Positions 36,633 to 45,280 of a stretch of 64,000 bases of DNA are shown one piece after another. Made by a program: the position numbers and the translations under genes. Within the stretch, counting starts at the first letter, position 1, and each line of letters begins with the position of its first letter. Source of the stretch: Gammaproteobacteria bacterium (GTDB lineage: Bacteria > Pseudomonadota > Gammaproteobacteria > Pseudomonadales > Pseudohongiellaceae); the NCBI GenBank assembly GCA_021773355.1, contig JAJFKE010000029.1, positions 1 through 64,000 of the forward strand. The letters run 5' to 3'. The notes under the pieces were generated by a model. It was not told the DNA's origin and made no database searches. It saw only the letters and a list, made by a program, of their open reading frames with translations.

Positions 36633-38429
36633 ATGCCAAGTCAGACTCCCCTTACTATTCGTACTCGTATCATCACGGCCGCAGTCTTACTTTACGCCTT
36701 TGTATTTTCCGCGGTGACACAGGGCCAATCGGTTGACGATTTCGTCCCAGTTACCGATGCCATGTTGCAGAATCCTGCGGACAGCGATTGGCTAATGTGG
36801 AGGAGAACTTTGGATAGCTGGGGTTATAGTCCCCTAGCTCAAGTCAATCGCAGTAACGTTGATCAGCTACGTTTGGTCTGGACCCGCGATCTTGCTACTG
36901 GTACAGGCGAAATTACACCGCTGGCCTACAACGGCATTCTTTATGTGCCGCAGGTCAATGACATAATTCAGGCCATAGAAGCGGAATCGGGTGATTTAAT
37001 TTGGGAATATCGGCGCGACATACCTGACGATCTATATGAGATGGTGGGCGGCAATGCACGCAACAATCGCAATCTGGCTATATACGAAAATCTAATTATC
37101 AACACTAGCGATGATAATTTTGTCTTCGCCCTTGACGCCTTGACCGGTGAAATGGTCTGGGAAACCGAGATTTTTGACTATAAAGTTAACTCAGCCACTC
37201 ACAGTTCAGGCCCAATCATAGCCGATGGCCGTGTAATATCGGGACGCAGCTGCCGCCCCTGGGGTGGGCCCAATGCCTGTGTTATTGCCGCCCATGACGC
37301 TAGAACCGGTGCGGAACTGTGGCGACGCAGACTGATTCCTGCTCCCGGCGAGCCCGGCGATGAAACTTGGGCAGATGTTCCCTTCGAACAACGTCAGCAT
37401 GTGGGCTCCTGGATGGTGCCGAGTTACGATCCAGAATTGAAGCTAATCATTCTCGGCACTTCGGTTACCTCGCCGGCACCAAAATTCTATTTAGGTGGAG
37501 TAGAGAACAAACATCTCTATCACAATTCTACTATGGCTCTGGAAGTTGAAACCGGTGAGATGCGTTGGTATTACCAGCACTTAAATGATCATTGGGATTT
37601 GGATCATCCCTTCGAGAGATTGTTGGTAGAAACCAAAGTCGCTCCCGACCCGGATGAAGTTAGTTGGATAAATCCAAACCTGGTCTCAGGTGAAGTACGT
37701 AAAGTAATCACCGGCATTCCCGGGAAAACAGGCGTGGTGTATACCCTTGACAGGGCCACCGGAGAATTTCTTTGGGCAACTCCGACGGTGCAGCAAAACG
37801 TCATCGAAAATATTGATGGAGCTACCGGAGTAGTCACCGAAAACCCAGAAGTTATCTTCCGGGAATCAGAACAGGTGGTGTTTGTCTGTCCCACCTGGAC
37901 TGGTGGCAAGGACTGGGAAGCGGGAGCCTATAGCCCGCTAACCAATACCATGTATTACCCCTTACGCAACACCTGCGCCAATATGATGGCGACGGCTAAT
38001 TTTGATAGTGACACGGCTCAGGCACTAACCGCTGGAGGGCAAGGGGGTCTCGCCATCTATTCTCTTGCCGCACGCCATCAGATTGCGCCGGGCACAGAAA
38101 ATCTCGGCACCGTGCGGGCGATCTCCGCAGAGACAGGTAAGACCGAATGGCTGTATGAACAGAGAGCGGGCACCATGTCTCTGGTAGCTACCGGTGGCGG
38201 TTTAATTTTTGGTGGTGATTCCAATGGCCGCTTTAGAGCACACGATCACGAAACTGGCGAAGTACTTTGGGAAGTTAACCTGGGTTCATCTGTTAGTGGC
38301 TATCCAATTACCTATTCAGTGAACGGAACTCAGTACGTGGCAGTCAATACCGGCAGTGGTCAGATAAATCTTACGCCGGAGCTGCGACCCAGCAGGGGCA
38401 CTAATGTCTATGTGTTTTCGCTGCGGTAA
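36633..38429 (+). CDS. PQQ-dependent dehydrogenase, copy 2
   Basis: Second periplasmic quinoprotein, 598 residues, start supported by AGGAG eight bases upstream. Signal peptide about 1-32 (core ITAAVLLYAFVFSAVT). Propeller motifs such as ALTGEMVWETEIFD and LDRATGEFLWATP recur, and HLNDHWDLDHPFE occupies the active-site strand. N-terminal residues FVPVTDAMLQ and WGYSPLAQVN mirror copy 1 (FTPVTNEMLQ, WGYSPLDQIN), so the two are paralogues that diverged in the substrate region. No cytochrome gene follows; it may share the one at 34814. Substrate unknown. Confidence 0.9.
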   Translation: MPSQTPLTIRTRIITAAVLLYAFVFSAVTQGQSVDDFVPVTDAMLQNPADSDWLMWRRTLDSWGYSPLAQVNRSNVDQLRLVWTRDLATGTGEITPLAYNGILYVPQVNDIIQAIEAESGDLIWEYRRDIPDDLYEMVGGNARNNRNLAIYENLIINTSDDNFVFALDALTGEMVWETEIFDYKVNSATHSSGPIIADGRVISGRSCRPWGGPNACVIAAHDARTGAELWRRRLIPAPGEPGDETWADVPFEQRQHVGSWMVPSYDPELKLIILGTSVTSPAPKFYLGGVENKHLYHNSTMALEVETGEMRWYYQHLNDHWDLDHPFERLLVETKVAPDPDEVSWINPNLVSGEVRKVITGIPGKTGVVYTLDRATGEFLWATPTVQQNVIENIDGATGVVTENPEVIFRESEQVVFVCPTWTGGKDWEAGAYSPLTNTMYYPLRNTCANMMATANFDSDTAQALTAGGQGGLAIYSLAARHQIAPGTENLGTVRAISAETGKTEWLYEQRAGTMSLVATGGGLIFGGDSNGRFRAHDHETGEVLWEVNLGSSVSGYPITYSVNGTQYVAVNTGSGQINLTPELRPSRGTNVYVFSLR

Positions 38430-38952
38430 GAGTCTGAGATATCCGCAGAAAATATTGAGCCAACTCAATAGATTAACTTGTTTTGAGCTGCTGTTTTCTG
38501 CTCAGCCGTTAAATTTTGAACAATGAGCCAGAAACAGGACTATTGTTGGCGGCTGGACTGGACAGAATACCTCATCGCCCGCGGTAACGCAGATGCTCCC
38601 TGCTCACGGGCCCCTGGCCCTGATTGTTCCCAGGAAACATCTGCGTTACCGCGGGCTTACTTCAGCGTTGAATTTACAATAAAACTAAGCCAGCGTTTTC
38701 AAGATTTCGTGGGGATATCTCAGGCTCAGAGTAAACGTACTGTAGAGTAGAAAGAGCTTAACGATATTCAGAAATGCTCGGTTAAGAAGCGGGCGAATGC
38801 CACGCAGATTAATATAAATTCCACGTTCGAAAATTAAGGGGAGTTTTGATGTCCTCACCGATTCCCTCAGCTGATTCCGATGCTGTCTTCAGAATCCGCT
38901 GCTGCCGGATGATAGCTCGAGTGATCCTCGAATTCACAAGCCTGTGAGTGAA
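38430..38952. other. intergenic region with a long palindrome
   Basis: 523 bp between PQQ dehydrogenase 2 and the end of the convergent receptor gene. It contains a 19-bp perfect inverted repeat (38577-38656) and, at 38849, an ATG with a strong AAGGGGAG ribosome site that reads only 32 codons. Open frames here (38523-38750) look accidental. Confidence 0.45.
38577..38656. repeat. 19-bp perfect inverted repeat, 42-base spacer
   Basis: GCCCGCGGTAACGCAGATG at 38577-38595 is matched exactly by its reverse complement at 38638-38656. The spacer contains a further GC-rich stem (GGGCC/GGCCC). No U-run follows, so it is not a plain terminator. It could be a REP/BIME-type element, a protein-binding palindrome or a structured 3' end shared by two convergent genes. 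Confidence 0.85.
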
Positions 38953-41094
38953 TCAGAACGTAGCTCTGACTTTAAAGGTAAGCCTGGCGCCGTTAGTGGT
39001 GCAGAAACGTTCGATCTCACTAAGATCTCCGTCCCGCAGGTAACCATTGAAGCGTCTTCTTTCTCGACAGCTTTCATGGTCCAGGATATTGTCAGCTTCC
39101 ATGCGGTAAGTGAAACCTCCGAAGCCTACTTTCTCGGCAAACAGAGTAAGATTGCTGTTTGAGCCTATGAAGATAACGTTGTCGATGTCATAGAAGGGTC
39201 GGTTGCCATCGATGCCGTCGCGATAGTTGAAGCCGTAATTGAGATTTTGTGAGGGAACATCGTGTCGAAAACCAAAGCGGACATTTCCGCGGTCGAAAGG
39301 AACCACTTTTCTCTCGGTGGCTATCAGGGGGTCATCGATATAGGAATCCTGCACCAATAATCCCGCAGTAATTACCGCCTGTGGAAGGTTTAAAAATCCT
39401 AACCTGATGCTGGCGTTAAGATTAAGGCCAACTACCGTACCGTCACCGACATTGCCGTTAGTGGTGGCAAGATTGCTAGGGCTGCTTGAAATATCGATTC
39501 TGTCGATTGAATCGCCAACATCGTAATAAAATAATCTGGAGTTCAGTACGCCGCCATCGTTGGGCAGACGATAATCAAGATTGAGGTTGTAGCGCCAAAC
39601 CTGTTCCTGTACCAATTCGGGGTTCCCGGCGATGGTGTCCTGCTCCTCATCCCTCTCGTTGGTGGCTGCGGAAAAATCGGAAAATCGTAATTGTGAAACA
39701 TCTTTTTCGGCAGACATGCGAAGTTGAAAGCTGCTGCTAAGGTTGAACCTGAAATCCAGTTTTGGTTTCAAAAAATCGAAACCTCGTTTCTTGTTGGTGT
39801 CCCCTGTTTGTTCAATCTCCGAATCCTCATACAGTAAACTGCTTTCCAGGGACATGCGTTGATTGATCTGCCAATTGTGCACGGCAAATCCCTCATAGCG
39901 AATTTCCTCTACGGTTGAAACGGCGTTGGGTAAGGGGATTGGTGTAAGATCGCCGTGCCCAGCCGAAGGGGTGCCGGGTACGTTCAGGCCAATCTTTAAC
40001 GAGGAGTCCAATATAGTTTGGGCTCGTTCTATTCCGAGCTCCAGGTTCTGATTGTCTACCAAGCCCCAGGCATAAGATGTTCTGACGATGCGTTCACGCT
40101 CGCGGCTGCTTGTATCGAGGAAAAGGTTTTTCGTTTCCGGGCTCCCTATGGCAGAGGAAGTAAATCTCTCGCGAGTAATTTCATTGTTTCTCTCATTCAC
40201 AATGAAAAGAATTTTGTATTTGCCACCGTTGTTAAAGTTGTGTTCATAATCGCCACCAAATTCCCAGTTGTCACTGGTTGCGGGAATATCTTCGCGCTCA
40301 ATGGATGTCGAATTTGGCGAGCTTTGAAAATCGGTAATAGTCCTCACTAGGCTCGAAGGCGGATCGCTTTCGCTGTAGAGGCCGTTGAATGCAATTCTGT
40401 CCACCGCCGTGGGTTGATAGGAAATATTTGAATTTAGCGTGTAGGTGGTCTGATCCCGCACGCGGTCGAAGACGCGTGTATCATTGAGTGAAAGATCAGG
40501 CGGCAGCACACTGATCTCAAAACTTTCCAGCGCTTCATAGCCGGTTTTAACATCGGCACTGAGTAGATAATCGAATTGTCCCGATTGACCACTGAATGAA
40601 AAAGTTCCAACCGGCTCCACTGTGCCATCGTGGAAGTGCGTCATGCCAAGCTCGGTTGACAGGTTTGAATTTGATTGAGACTCGAGTAGTACGATATTAA
40701 CCAGCTGCCCACTGTTGCGCACATCAAGATCGCCTGAGGTGCCTCTTATAATTTCTATATATTGAACTTGTTCGGCCGAGATTCTGTCCAATTGGCTGCT
40801 GGCCTCATTCGCCTTTCCGGCCATGCGTTTGCCATTGATCAGAATTTGATCGCTGCCCCCCAGCCCACGGTCAGCCCCGTTAAAAGTTGGCACATTATTG
40901 CCTTCCAGTGCCAGACCAATACCCGGGATAACATTCAACATATCGTTGACAGAGACCGGGCCATATTGAGCAAAGAAGGAAGCAGGGTAGGTGACCGTCG
41001 TATCGCCTTCATTTGAATCCTGAGCACTAACAAGGCTGCTGAAGGCTGACATCAAGGCAATGAGGGCTACTGCATAGTGTATTTTTATGCGCAT
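38953..41094 (-). CDS. TonB-dependent outer-membrane receptor
   Basis: Outer-membrane active transporter of about 713 residues from the ATG at 41094 (CAGGTG ten bases upstream, clean signal peptide ending LVSA/QD); the frame continues to an ATG at 41169. An N-terminal plug domain shows VNDMLNVIPGIGLALEG, ILINGKRMAGK and VEYIEI-like VQYIEIIRGTSG. The rest is long beta-strand repeats and ends in a terminal Phe (LTFKVRATF), the usual barrel C-terminus. A possible TonB box is TTVTYP near the mature start. Its place between PQQ dehydrogenases and an amidohydrolase suggests uptake of the compound they degrade, though iron-chelate import is equally usual for the family. Confidence 0.9.
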   Translation of the reverse strand: MRIKIHYAVALIALMSAFSSLVSAQDSNEGDTTVTYPASFFAQYGPVSVNDMLNVIPGIGLALEGNNVPTFNGADRGLGGSDQILINGKRMAGKANEASSQLDRISAEQVQYIEIIRGTSGDLDVRNSGQLVNIVLLESQSNSNLSTELGMTHFHDGTVEPVGTFSFSGQSGQFDYLLSADVKTGYEALESFEISVLPPDLSLNDTRVFDRVRDQTTYTLNSNISYQPTAVDRIAFNGLYSESDPPSSLVRTITDFQSSPNSTSIEREDIPATSDNWEFGGDYEHNFNNGGKYKILFIVNERNNEITRERFTSSAIGSPETKNLFLDTSSRERERIVRTSYAWGLVDNQNLELGIERAQTILDSSLKIGLNVPGTPSAGHGDLTPIPLPNAVSTVEEIRYEGFAVHNWQINQRMSLESSLLYEDSEIEQTGDTNKKRGFDFLKPKLDFRFNLSSSFQLRMSAEKDVSQLRFSDFSAATNERDEEQDTIAGNPELVQEQVWRYNLNLDYRLPNDGGVLNSRLFYYDVGDSIDRIDISSSPSNLATTNGNVGDGTVVGLNLNASIRLGFLNLPQAVITAGLLVQDSYIDDPLIATERKVVPFDRGNVRFGFRHDVPSQNLNYGFNYRDGIDGNRPFYDIDNVIFIGSNSNLTLFAEKVGFGGFTYRMEADNILDHESCRERRRFNGYLRDGDLSEIERFCTTNGARLTFKVRATF

Positions 41095-41574
41095 TTGCGC
41101 AGCACCTGCCCTTAGGGGCGCCACTATTAGCACTCTGCTACCGGGTAGTTTCAAGCGAAGACTCTTCATAATCTGCCAATCCGCTGATTCTTAAAACAGG
41201 AATCTATTAGTGACGGGAAGAATATTATGTTCGCCAGCATATAGAAACAAAAGAATGAGGTAAGAGCCAACGATTAGGTGGATAGTCCCAGCTCGAATAC
41301 TTTAAAGTAATGGGGCTAAGGCATTGAAAGCAATAGTATCTGAGTAAAAATACAGCCGTGTATTAAGGGCGAAAGCGGGTTTTCAGGAATGCTCAGTTCA
41401 GAAGCCGGCAACATCCCTATAGGCTAACTTCAACTCCTTGCTCGAATAGTAAATTGTGGCAGTTATTGCCCTCATTTAAAAAATCTCACTTATAAGCTCC
41501 TGGGCTAGCTAAGCGTAGACTTAAACCGTTATAGCTCTTATTCTATCTGCAGATAACTATTAGAGGGTACAGTA
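41095..41574. other. divergent promoter region, receptor / amidohydrolase
   Basis: 480 bp without a supported gene. It should hold both promoters; TAGAGGG precedes the amidohydrolase ATG by eight bases. No clear Fur-like or other palindrome was identified by eye. Confidence 0.45.
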
Positions 41575-42690
41575 ATGAGTGACATCACACGCCGCAACTT
41601 TGTGCGTCAGGCTGGCTTGTACACCGCCGGTGGTCTCGCCCTAAGCGGTGCTTTACCGGGACTAGTGTCGAAATCGGCACAGGCTCAGCCCGTCCCCGAC
41701 TGGCTCGCTCTGACCAACGAGCCAGCGCTGGAACCAGAACTTCCCATTATCGACCCCCATCATCATCTATGGGACCGACCCGGCAATCTTTATATGCTTG
41801 AGCATCTGCTCGAAGATATTCGCGCGCACAATGTGCGTCAAACCGTGTTTGTGGAATGCACATCCATGTACCGTGCCGACGGACCGGAAGAGTTGCGAGT
41901 GGTAGGTGAAACAGAATTTGTACAGGGAGTTGCAGCCAAGAGTGCCAGTGGTCTTTACGGTGATACCCGGGTGGCGACAGGCATTGTGGGTACTGCGGAC
42001 CTGCGACTGGGTGACCGGGTAACGCCGGTGCTGGAGGCGCAGATTGCGGCAAGTCCGCAGCGTTTTCGTGGCATCCGCCATCGTGCCGCATGGGCAGATA
42101 AGACAGTGCTCCCAAACCTGTCCCCCAATGCGCCGCAACATATATTATTGGATCCGGACTTCCGCAAAGGCTATGCACATCTGCGTACCTACGGCCTGTC
42201 CTTCGAAGGCTGGCTCTATCACACACATATCGCCGATCTAACTGATCTCGCGCATGCATTTCCCGATACCACCATCATCTTCAACCATCTTGGCGGTCCT
42301 ATTGGTGTGGGCTCCTATGCGGGACGTCGTGATGAGGTGTTCGCTGCATGGAAGCTGGATGTTGCCGAACTGGCGAAATGCCCCAACGTTGTTGCCAAAG
42401 TTGGCGGTATACAGATGGTTGTCAATGGCTACGGCTGGCATGAGCAAGAGCGGCCACCGACATCGGATCAATTACTTGCGGCCAATCGGGACTGGTACAA
42501 CTACACCATCGATCAGTTTGGCCCGGACCGCTGCATGTTCGAGAGCAATTTCCCGGTGGATAAACTGTCCTGCTCTTACACTGTGTTATGGAATCAGTTC
42601 AAGAAGTTGACCAGCGGATATTCGGCTGACGAGAGAGCAGCCATGTTTCACGACACGGCGATGCGGGTTTATCGACTGCCGCGGGTGTAG
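41575..42690 (+). CDS. Tat-exported amidohydrolase (amidohydro_2 family)
   Basis: TIM-barrel hydrolase or decarboxylase of 371 residues. A twin-arginine leader (ITRRNFVRQAG, cleavage near AQA/QP) shows export after folding. Metal-site elements are IIDPHHHLWD near 57, a NHLGGP strand, and the terminal CMFESNFPVD with the conserved Asp replaced by the family's SNFPVD. Relatives include lactonases and gamma-resorcylate-type decarboxylases. The preceding gene is the divergent receptor; an unknown Tat protein follows 121 bp downstream on the same strand. Substrate not predictable. Confidence 0.9.
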   Translation: MSDITRRNFVRQAGLYTAGGLALSGALPGLVSKSAQAQPVPDWLALTNEPALEPELPIIDPHHHLWDRPGNLYMLEHLLEDIRAHNVRQTVFVECTSMYRADGPEELRVVGETEFVQGVAAKSASGLYGDTRVATGIVGTADLRLGDRVTPVLEAQIAASPQRFRGIRHRAAWADKTVLPNLSPNAPQHILLDPDFRKGYAHLRTYGLSFEGWLYHTHIADLTDLAHAFPDTTIIFNHLGGPIGVGSYAGRRDEVFAAWKLDVAELAKCPNVVAKVGGIQMVVNGYGWHEQERPPTSDQLLAANRDWYNYTIDQFGPDRCMFESNFPVDKLSCSYTVLWNQFKKLTSGYSADERAAMFHDTAMRVYRLPRV

Positions 42691-42811
42691 TAGGGTTGGC
42701 GTCTAAGGGGAAAAATCATCAGACGTAATTTTCGGTACGCAGTGAATTAAGGCGAAAAGCAACTGATGCTGATTGAAATCTCGTCGGCTGAAAAAGTAGG
42801 AGGAAACCGCT

Positions 42812-43513
42812 ATGAGCCGAAAACAAGAACAAGACTCATTCGGCCAGGCTAAACTGGACTACTCGGTCGATAATGGAATTAGTCGACGTCAGATACTGGT
42901 CGCTGGCGCTGTAGCGACCGCTACCCTCATGCTATCCCCGGCTGCACTGGCTCAATCAGCCGTGCCAAGATTCAGGCGTGTTCCAATACAGTACATCGCA
43001 GCCCTGGGTGATCCGCAGGCACGCTCCGGGAGCAATGCTCAAGAGTGGGGCTTATGGGCAAAAGACCCTGGCCCCCGCGGAGTTGATCTGGATGACTATG
43101 ACAGATTACGGGCCAATGCCGGTGTTGCCCCAGCAAGATGGACTTTCGATAAGGAGGATTGGTGGCTGGAAGAACATGGCCTGATAATGGAGCAACCTGA
43201 ATTCCCTCTCGCTGCTGGCCGGTATAGAGTCACGGGTGATCGCAAGATTGCTGCCGTACTGACAGTTGATCCCATGGCCAGTGATGGTACTCAGCAATGG
43301 GAACTGGATAATAATGCGTCGATCTATGACGTGACCCATCTACGCTGTCGTTCCGGTAGATACACACCGACAACCAGCGATGGTTCCTGCTCACCAGCGA
43401 AAGCAAAGAAGTCAGCGTTTCCGGTCAGGCCGGGGGCGGATATGCCAGATGTCGATGGTTGCAACAGACAAGACTATGCAGTTTTCATCGTGACTGCCGT
43501 GGCTGACTTGTAA
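42812..43513 (+). CDS. Tat-exported protein of unknown family
   Basis: Exported protein of 233 residues with a twin-arginine leader (ISRRQILVAGA, cleavage near ALA/QS around residue 48). Ribosome site AGGAGG lies seven bases before the ATG. The mature part has RFRRVPIQYIAALGDP, many Trp (EWGLW, DWWLEE), and two late Cys pairs (LRCRSG, GSCSP, DGCNRQ). I do not recognise the family. Folding before export suggests a cofactor or partner; the amidohydrolase upstream is also a Tat substrate, so the two could be exported together. Function open. Confidence 0.8.
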   Translation: MSRKQEQDSFGQAKLDYSVDNGISRRQILVAGAVATATLMLSPAALAQSAVPRFRRVPIQYIAALGDPQARSGSNAQEWGLWAKDPGPRGVDLDDYDRLRANAGVAPARWTFDKEDWWLEEHGLIMEQPEFPLAAGRYRVTGDRKIAAVLTVDPMASDGTQQWELDNNASIYDVTHLRCRSGRYTPTTSDGSCSPAKAKKSAFPVRPGADMPDVDGCNRQDYAVFIVTAVADL

Positions 43514-43636
43514 GAGCCAGATTCGAGAGGCTCGTTCAGTACTTAAAATTCTCGGTTGATTTAATCCGCTAACACAGAACACTTGTTGCGGATTTGCATT
43601 GCTAGCCAGCAAGTTTGGTCTTTTCCCCGCACTCTT

Positions 43637-44725
43637 TTACTTGCGGACGTCAGCGACCCTTTTTTTATTTGCCTCACCATAGGAAACCATTCGTTGTGCC
43701 TCCTCATCCCATAATGCTGACCGAAAACAGTCGATAATATCGCGTGGCATAAGCGATGTGCTTACCGGTGTTTGCAGTTCGGGAATGGCAGTCATGGCTT
43801 CCGGCAGACGATAAAATGGAATGTGCATGTTGAGATGATGAATGTGGTGGTAGCCGATATTACCGCTAAACCATTGCATCAATTTATTGAGCCGCATGTA
43901 ACTGGAGGACTCAAGTGCGGCTCGGTAGAAAGTCCATGCTTCAGGGGAGAAGATATGCATCCTCTTAAAGCTGTGCTGTGCAAAGAACAGATAACTGCCA
44001 AGGGCTGAAGCAATAGTCATTGGCAGTAAAACAGTAAATAAAACTGTACTAAACCCCCCCAATGTCCATATCAGGCCAATCACTAAGCCATGCAGCAGCA
44101 GGGATAAGCCTGAGTCCCAGTGTCGTATTGGGTCACGAAGAAATGGCAATAAACAAATGGTGAGTGCGAACACAGTAATATAACCAAACAGAACCACAAG
44201 TGGATGCCTCTTAACACGATAGCTCAGTCGCTCGGCGAGCGAGGCATTTCGCCACATCTTTGTCGTCATCACCGGAAACGAACCCACGCTCGATTCGCTT
44301 ATTTTGCCGACATGGCCATGGTGATAATTATGACTTTTGCGCCATGACCGGGGAGGTGTCAAGGTAAAAGCAGCATACGTACGAAACAGCAACCAGGCTA
44401 TGCGCGAGTGCCGCAGTATCGCTCCGTGCATGTAGTCGTGATAGGTGATGAAGGCCCGCACCATCAACAAGCCACCAATGATAGAAAACAACAGCCTAAG
44501 GGGCCACCAGGGAGTGATGCCGGCACTGATAAGTGAGGCTATCAATAAAGCGAATACGGAAAGTGTGTGCCACCAGCTTTTGACCGTTGATTCCACAGCA
44601 AAAGGTTTGGTGGCATCCAGAAGATCACGCCCAACAAGAATTCCACTGCTGTGTTGCGGAATAGCCGGTTCCACTGAACTGTCTTCTTTCACTGTTTCAT
44701 TCTTCGCCGTCTGCAGCTTTGTCAT
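43637..44725 (-). CDS. membrane fatty acid desaturase
   Basis: Integral membrane di-iron desaturase of 362 residues. The three histidine boxes are present: HDYMHG, HNYHHGH and GYHHIHHLN. Two pairs of membrane helices (about 48-92 and 180-250) flank them. The family inserts double bonds into fatty acyl chains or hydroxylates carotenoid-type substrates. The hydrophilic N-terminus of about 45 residues is longer than in many relatives. GAGAGT precedes the ATG. Stands alone; converges with the Tat protein gene. Confidence 0.92.
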   Translation of the reverse strand: MTKLQTAKNETVKEDSSVEPAIPQHSSGILVGRDLLDATKPFAVESTVKSWWHTLSVFALLIASLISAGITPWWPLRLLFSIIGGLLMVRAFITYHDYMHGAILRHSRIAWLLFRTYAAFTLTPPRSWRKSHNYHHGHVGKISESSVGSFPVMTTKMWRNASLAERLSYRVKRHPLVVLFGYITVFALTICLLPFLRDPIRHWDSGLSLLLHGLVIGLIWTLGGFSTVLFTVLLPMTIASALGSYLFFAQHSFKRMHIFSPEAWTFYRAALESSSYMRLNKLMQWFSGNIGYHHIHHLNMHIPFYRLPEAMTAIPELQTPVSTSLMPRDIIDCFRSALWDEEAQRMVSYGEANKKRVADVRK

Positions 44726-45037
44726 CGGACTCTCTACCTTACATGCTGAGCGATATAGCGATTATTTATAGAGGCACTCAAATACCTGATATTGAGCGAA
44801 AAGTAACCCGAAAACAGGGCCGGAATTTTGATGCTGGTCAATCGGCCACCACACGGAAGCAAAATTCCCTGCCAATATTGATTCCCTGGTTCTCATGACG
44901 CCGGTCAATATCAATAATCTTTTATCAAGTAGGCTGTCTAGTTGCTCGAATAACGCAACGATAAGTCTGTGCCAGCCATGTTCAAGACCATAGGGGAAAA
45001 AGATTAATCCATTGATTGCCGTTTTGAAGGAGCAAAC

Positions 45038-45166
45038 ATGGAAAATACCTCCGGGGCTCTGACTGCTTTGGTGAGAGCAATTTTGTCGAGGGCCTGCGTA
45101 ACCCAGGCAACGTCAGTTAGGGAAGTAGAGCAGCTGCTGCAGGCAAACCGAGTTTTTCAGGATTGA
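45038..45166 (+). CDS. small ORF, 42 residues, strong ribosome site
   Basis: An ATG at 45038 follows AAGGAG by six bases and opens a 42-codon frame ending in TGA at 45164. The product starts MENTSGALTALVRAIL and ends with a Leu/Gln-rich segment (EVEQLLQAN), which could form an amphipathic helix. It sits alone in the gap between the desaturase promoter and PolX, on the PolX strand and 114 bp upstream. No family recognised. It might be a small protein, or a leader peptide for polX. Confidence 0.4.
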   Translation: MENTSGALTALVRAILSRACVTQATSVREVEQLLQANRVFQD

Positions 45167-45280
45167 TGAAATTATTCGGCTGACAGCCTTAGATCCGAGC
45201 TAATCAGCGATGGGGATAAACAGGTAATTGAGACTTCAATCGGGTCTTAACAAGAACGAGATTCTGCAGCGGAGCAGATT

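Noticed and set aside
38523..38750. 75-codon plus-strand ORF across the long palindrome
   Set aside because: No ribosome site, and half of it is the inverted repeat itself.
44886..44930. TATTGAT/ATCAATA repeat near 44.9 kb
   Set aside because: Seven-base arms with a long spacer in AT-rich DNA; expected by chance.
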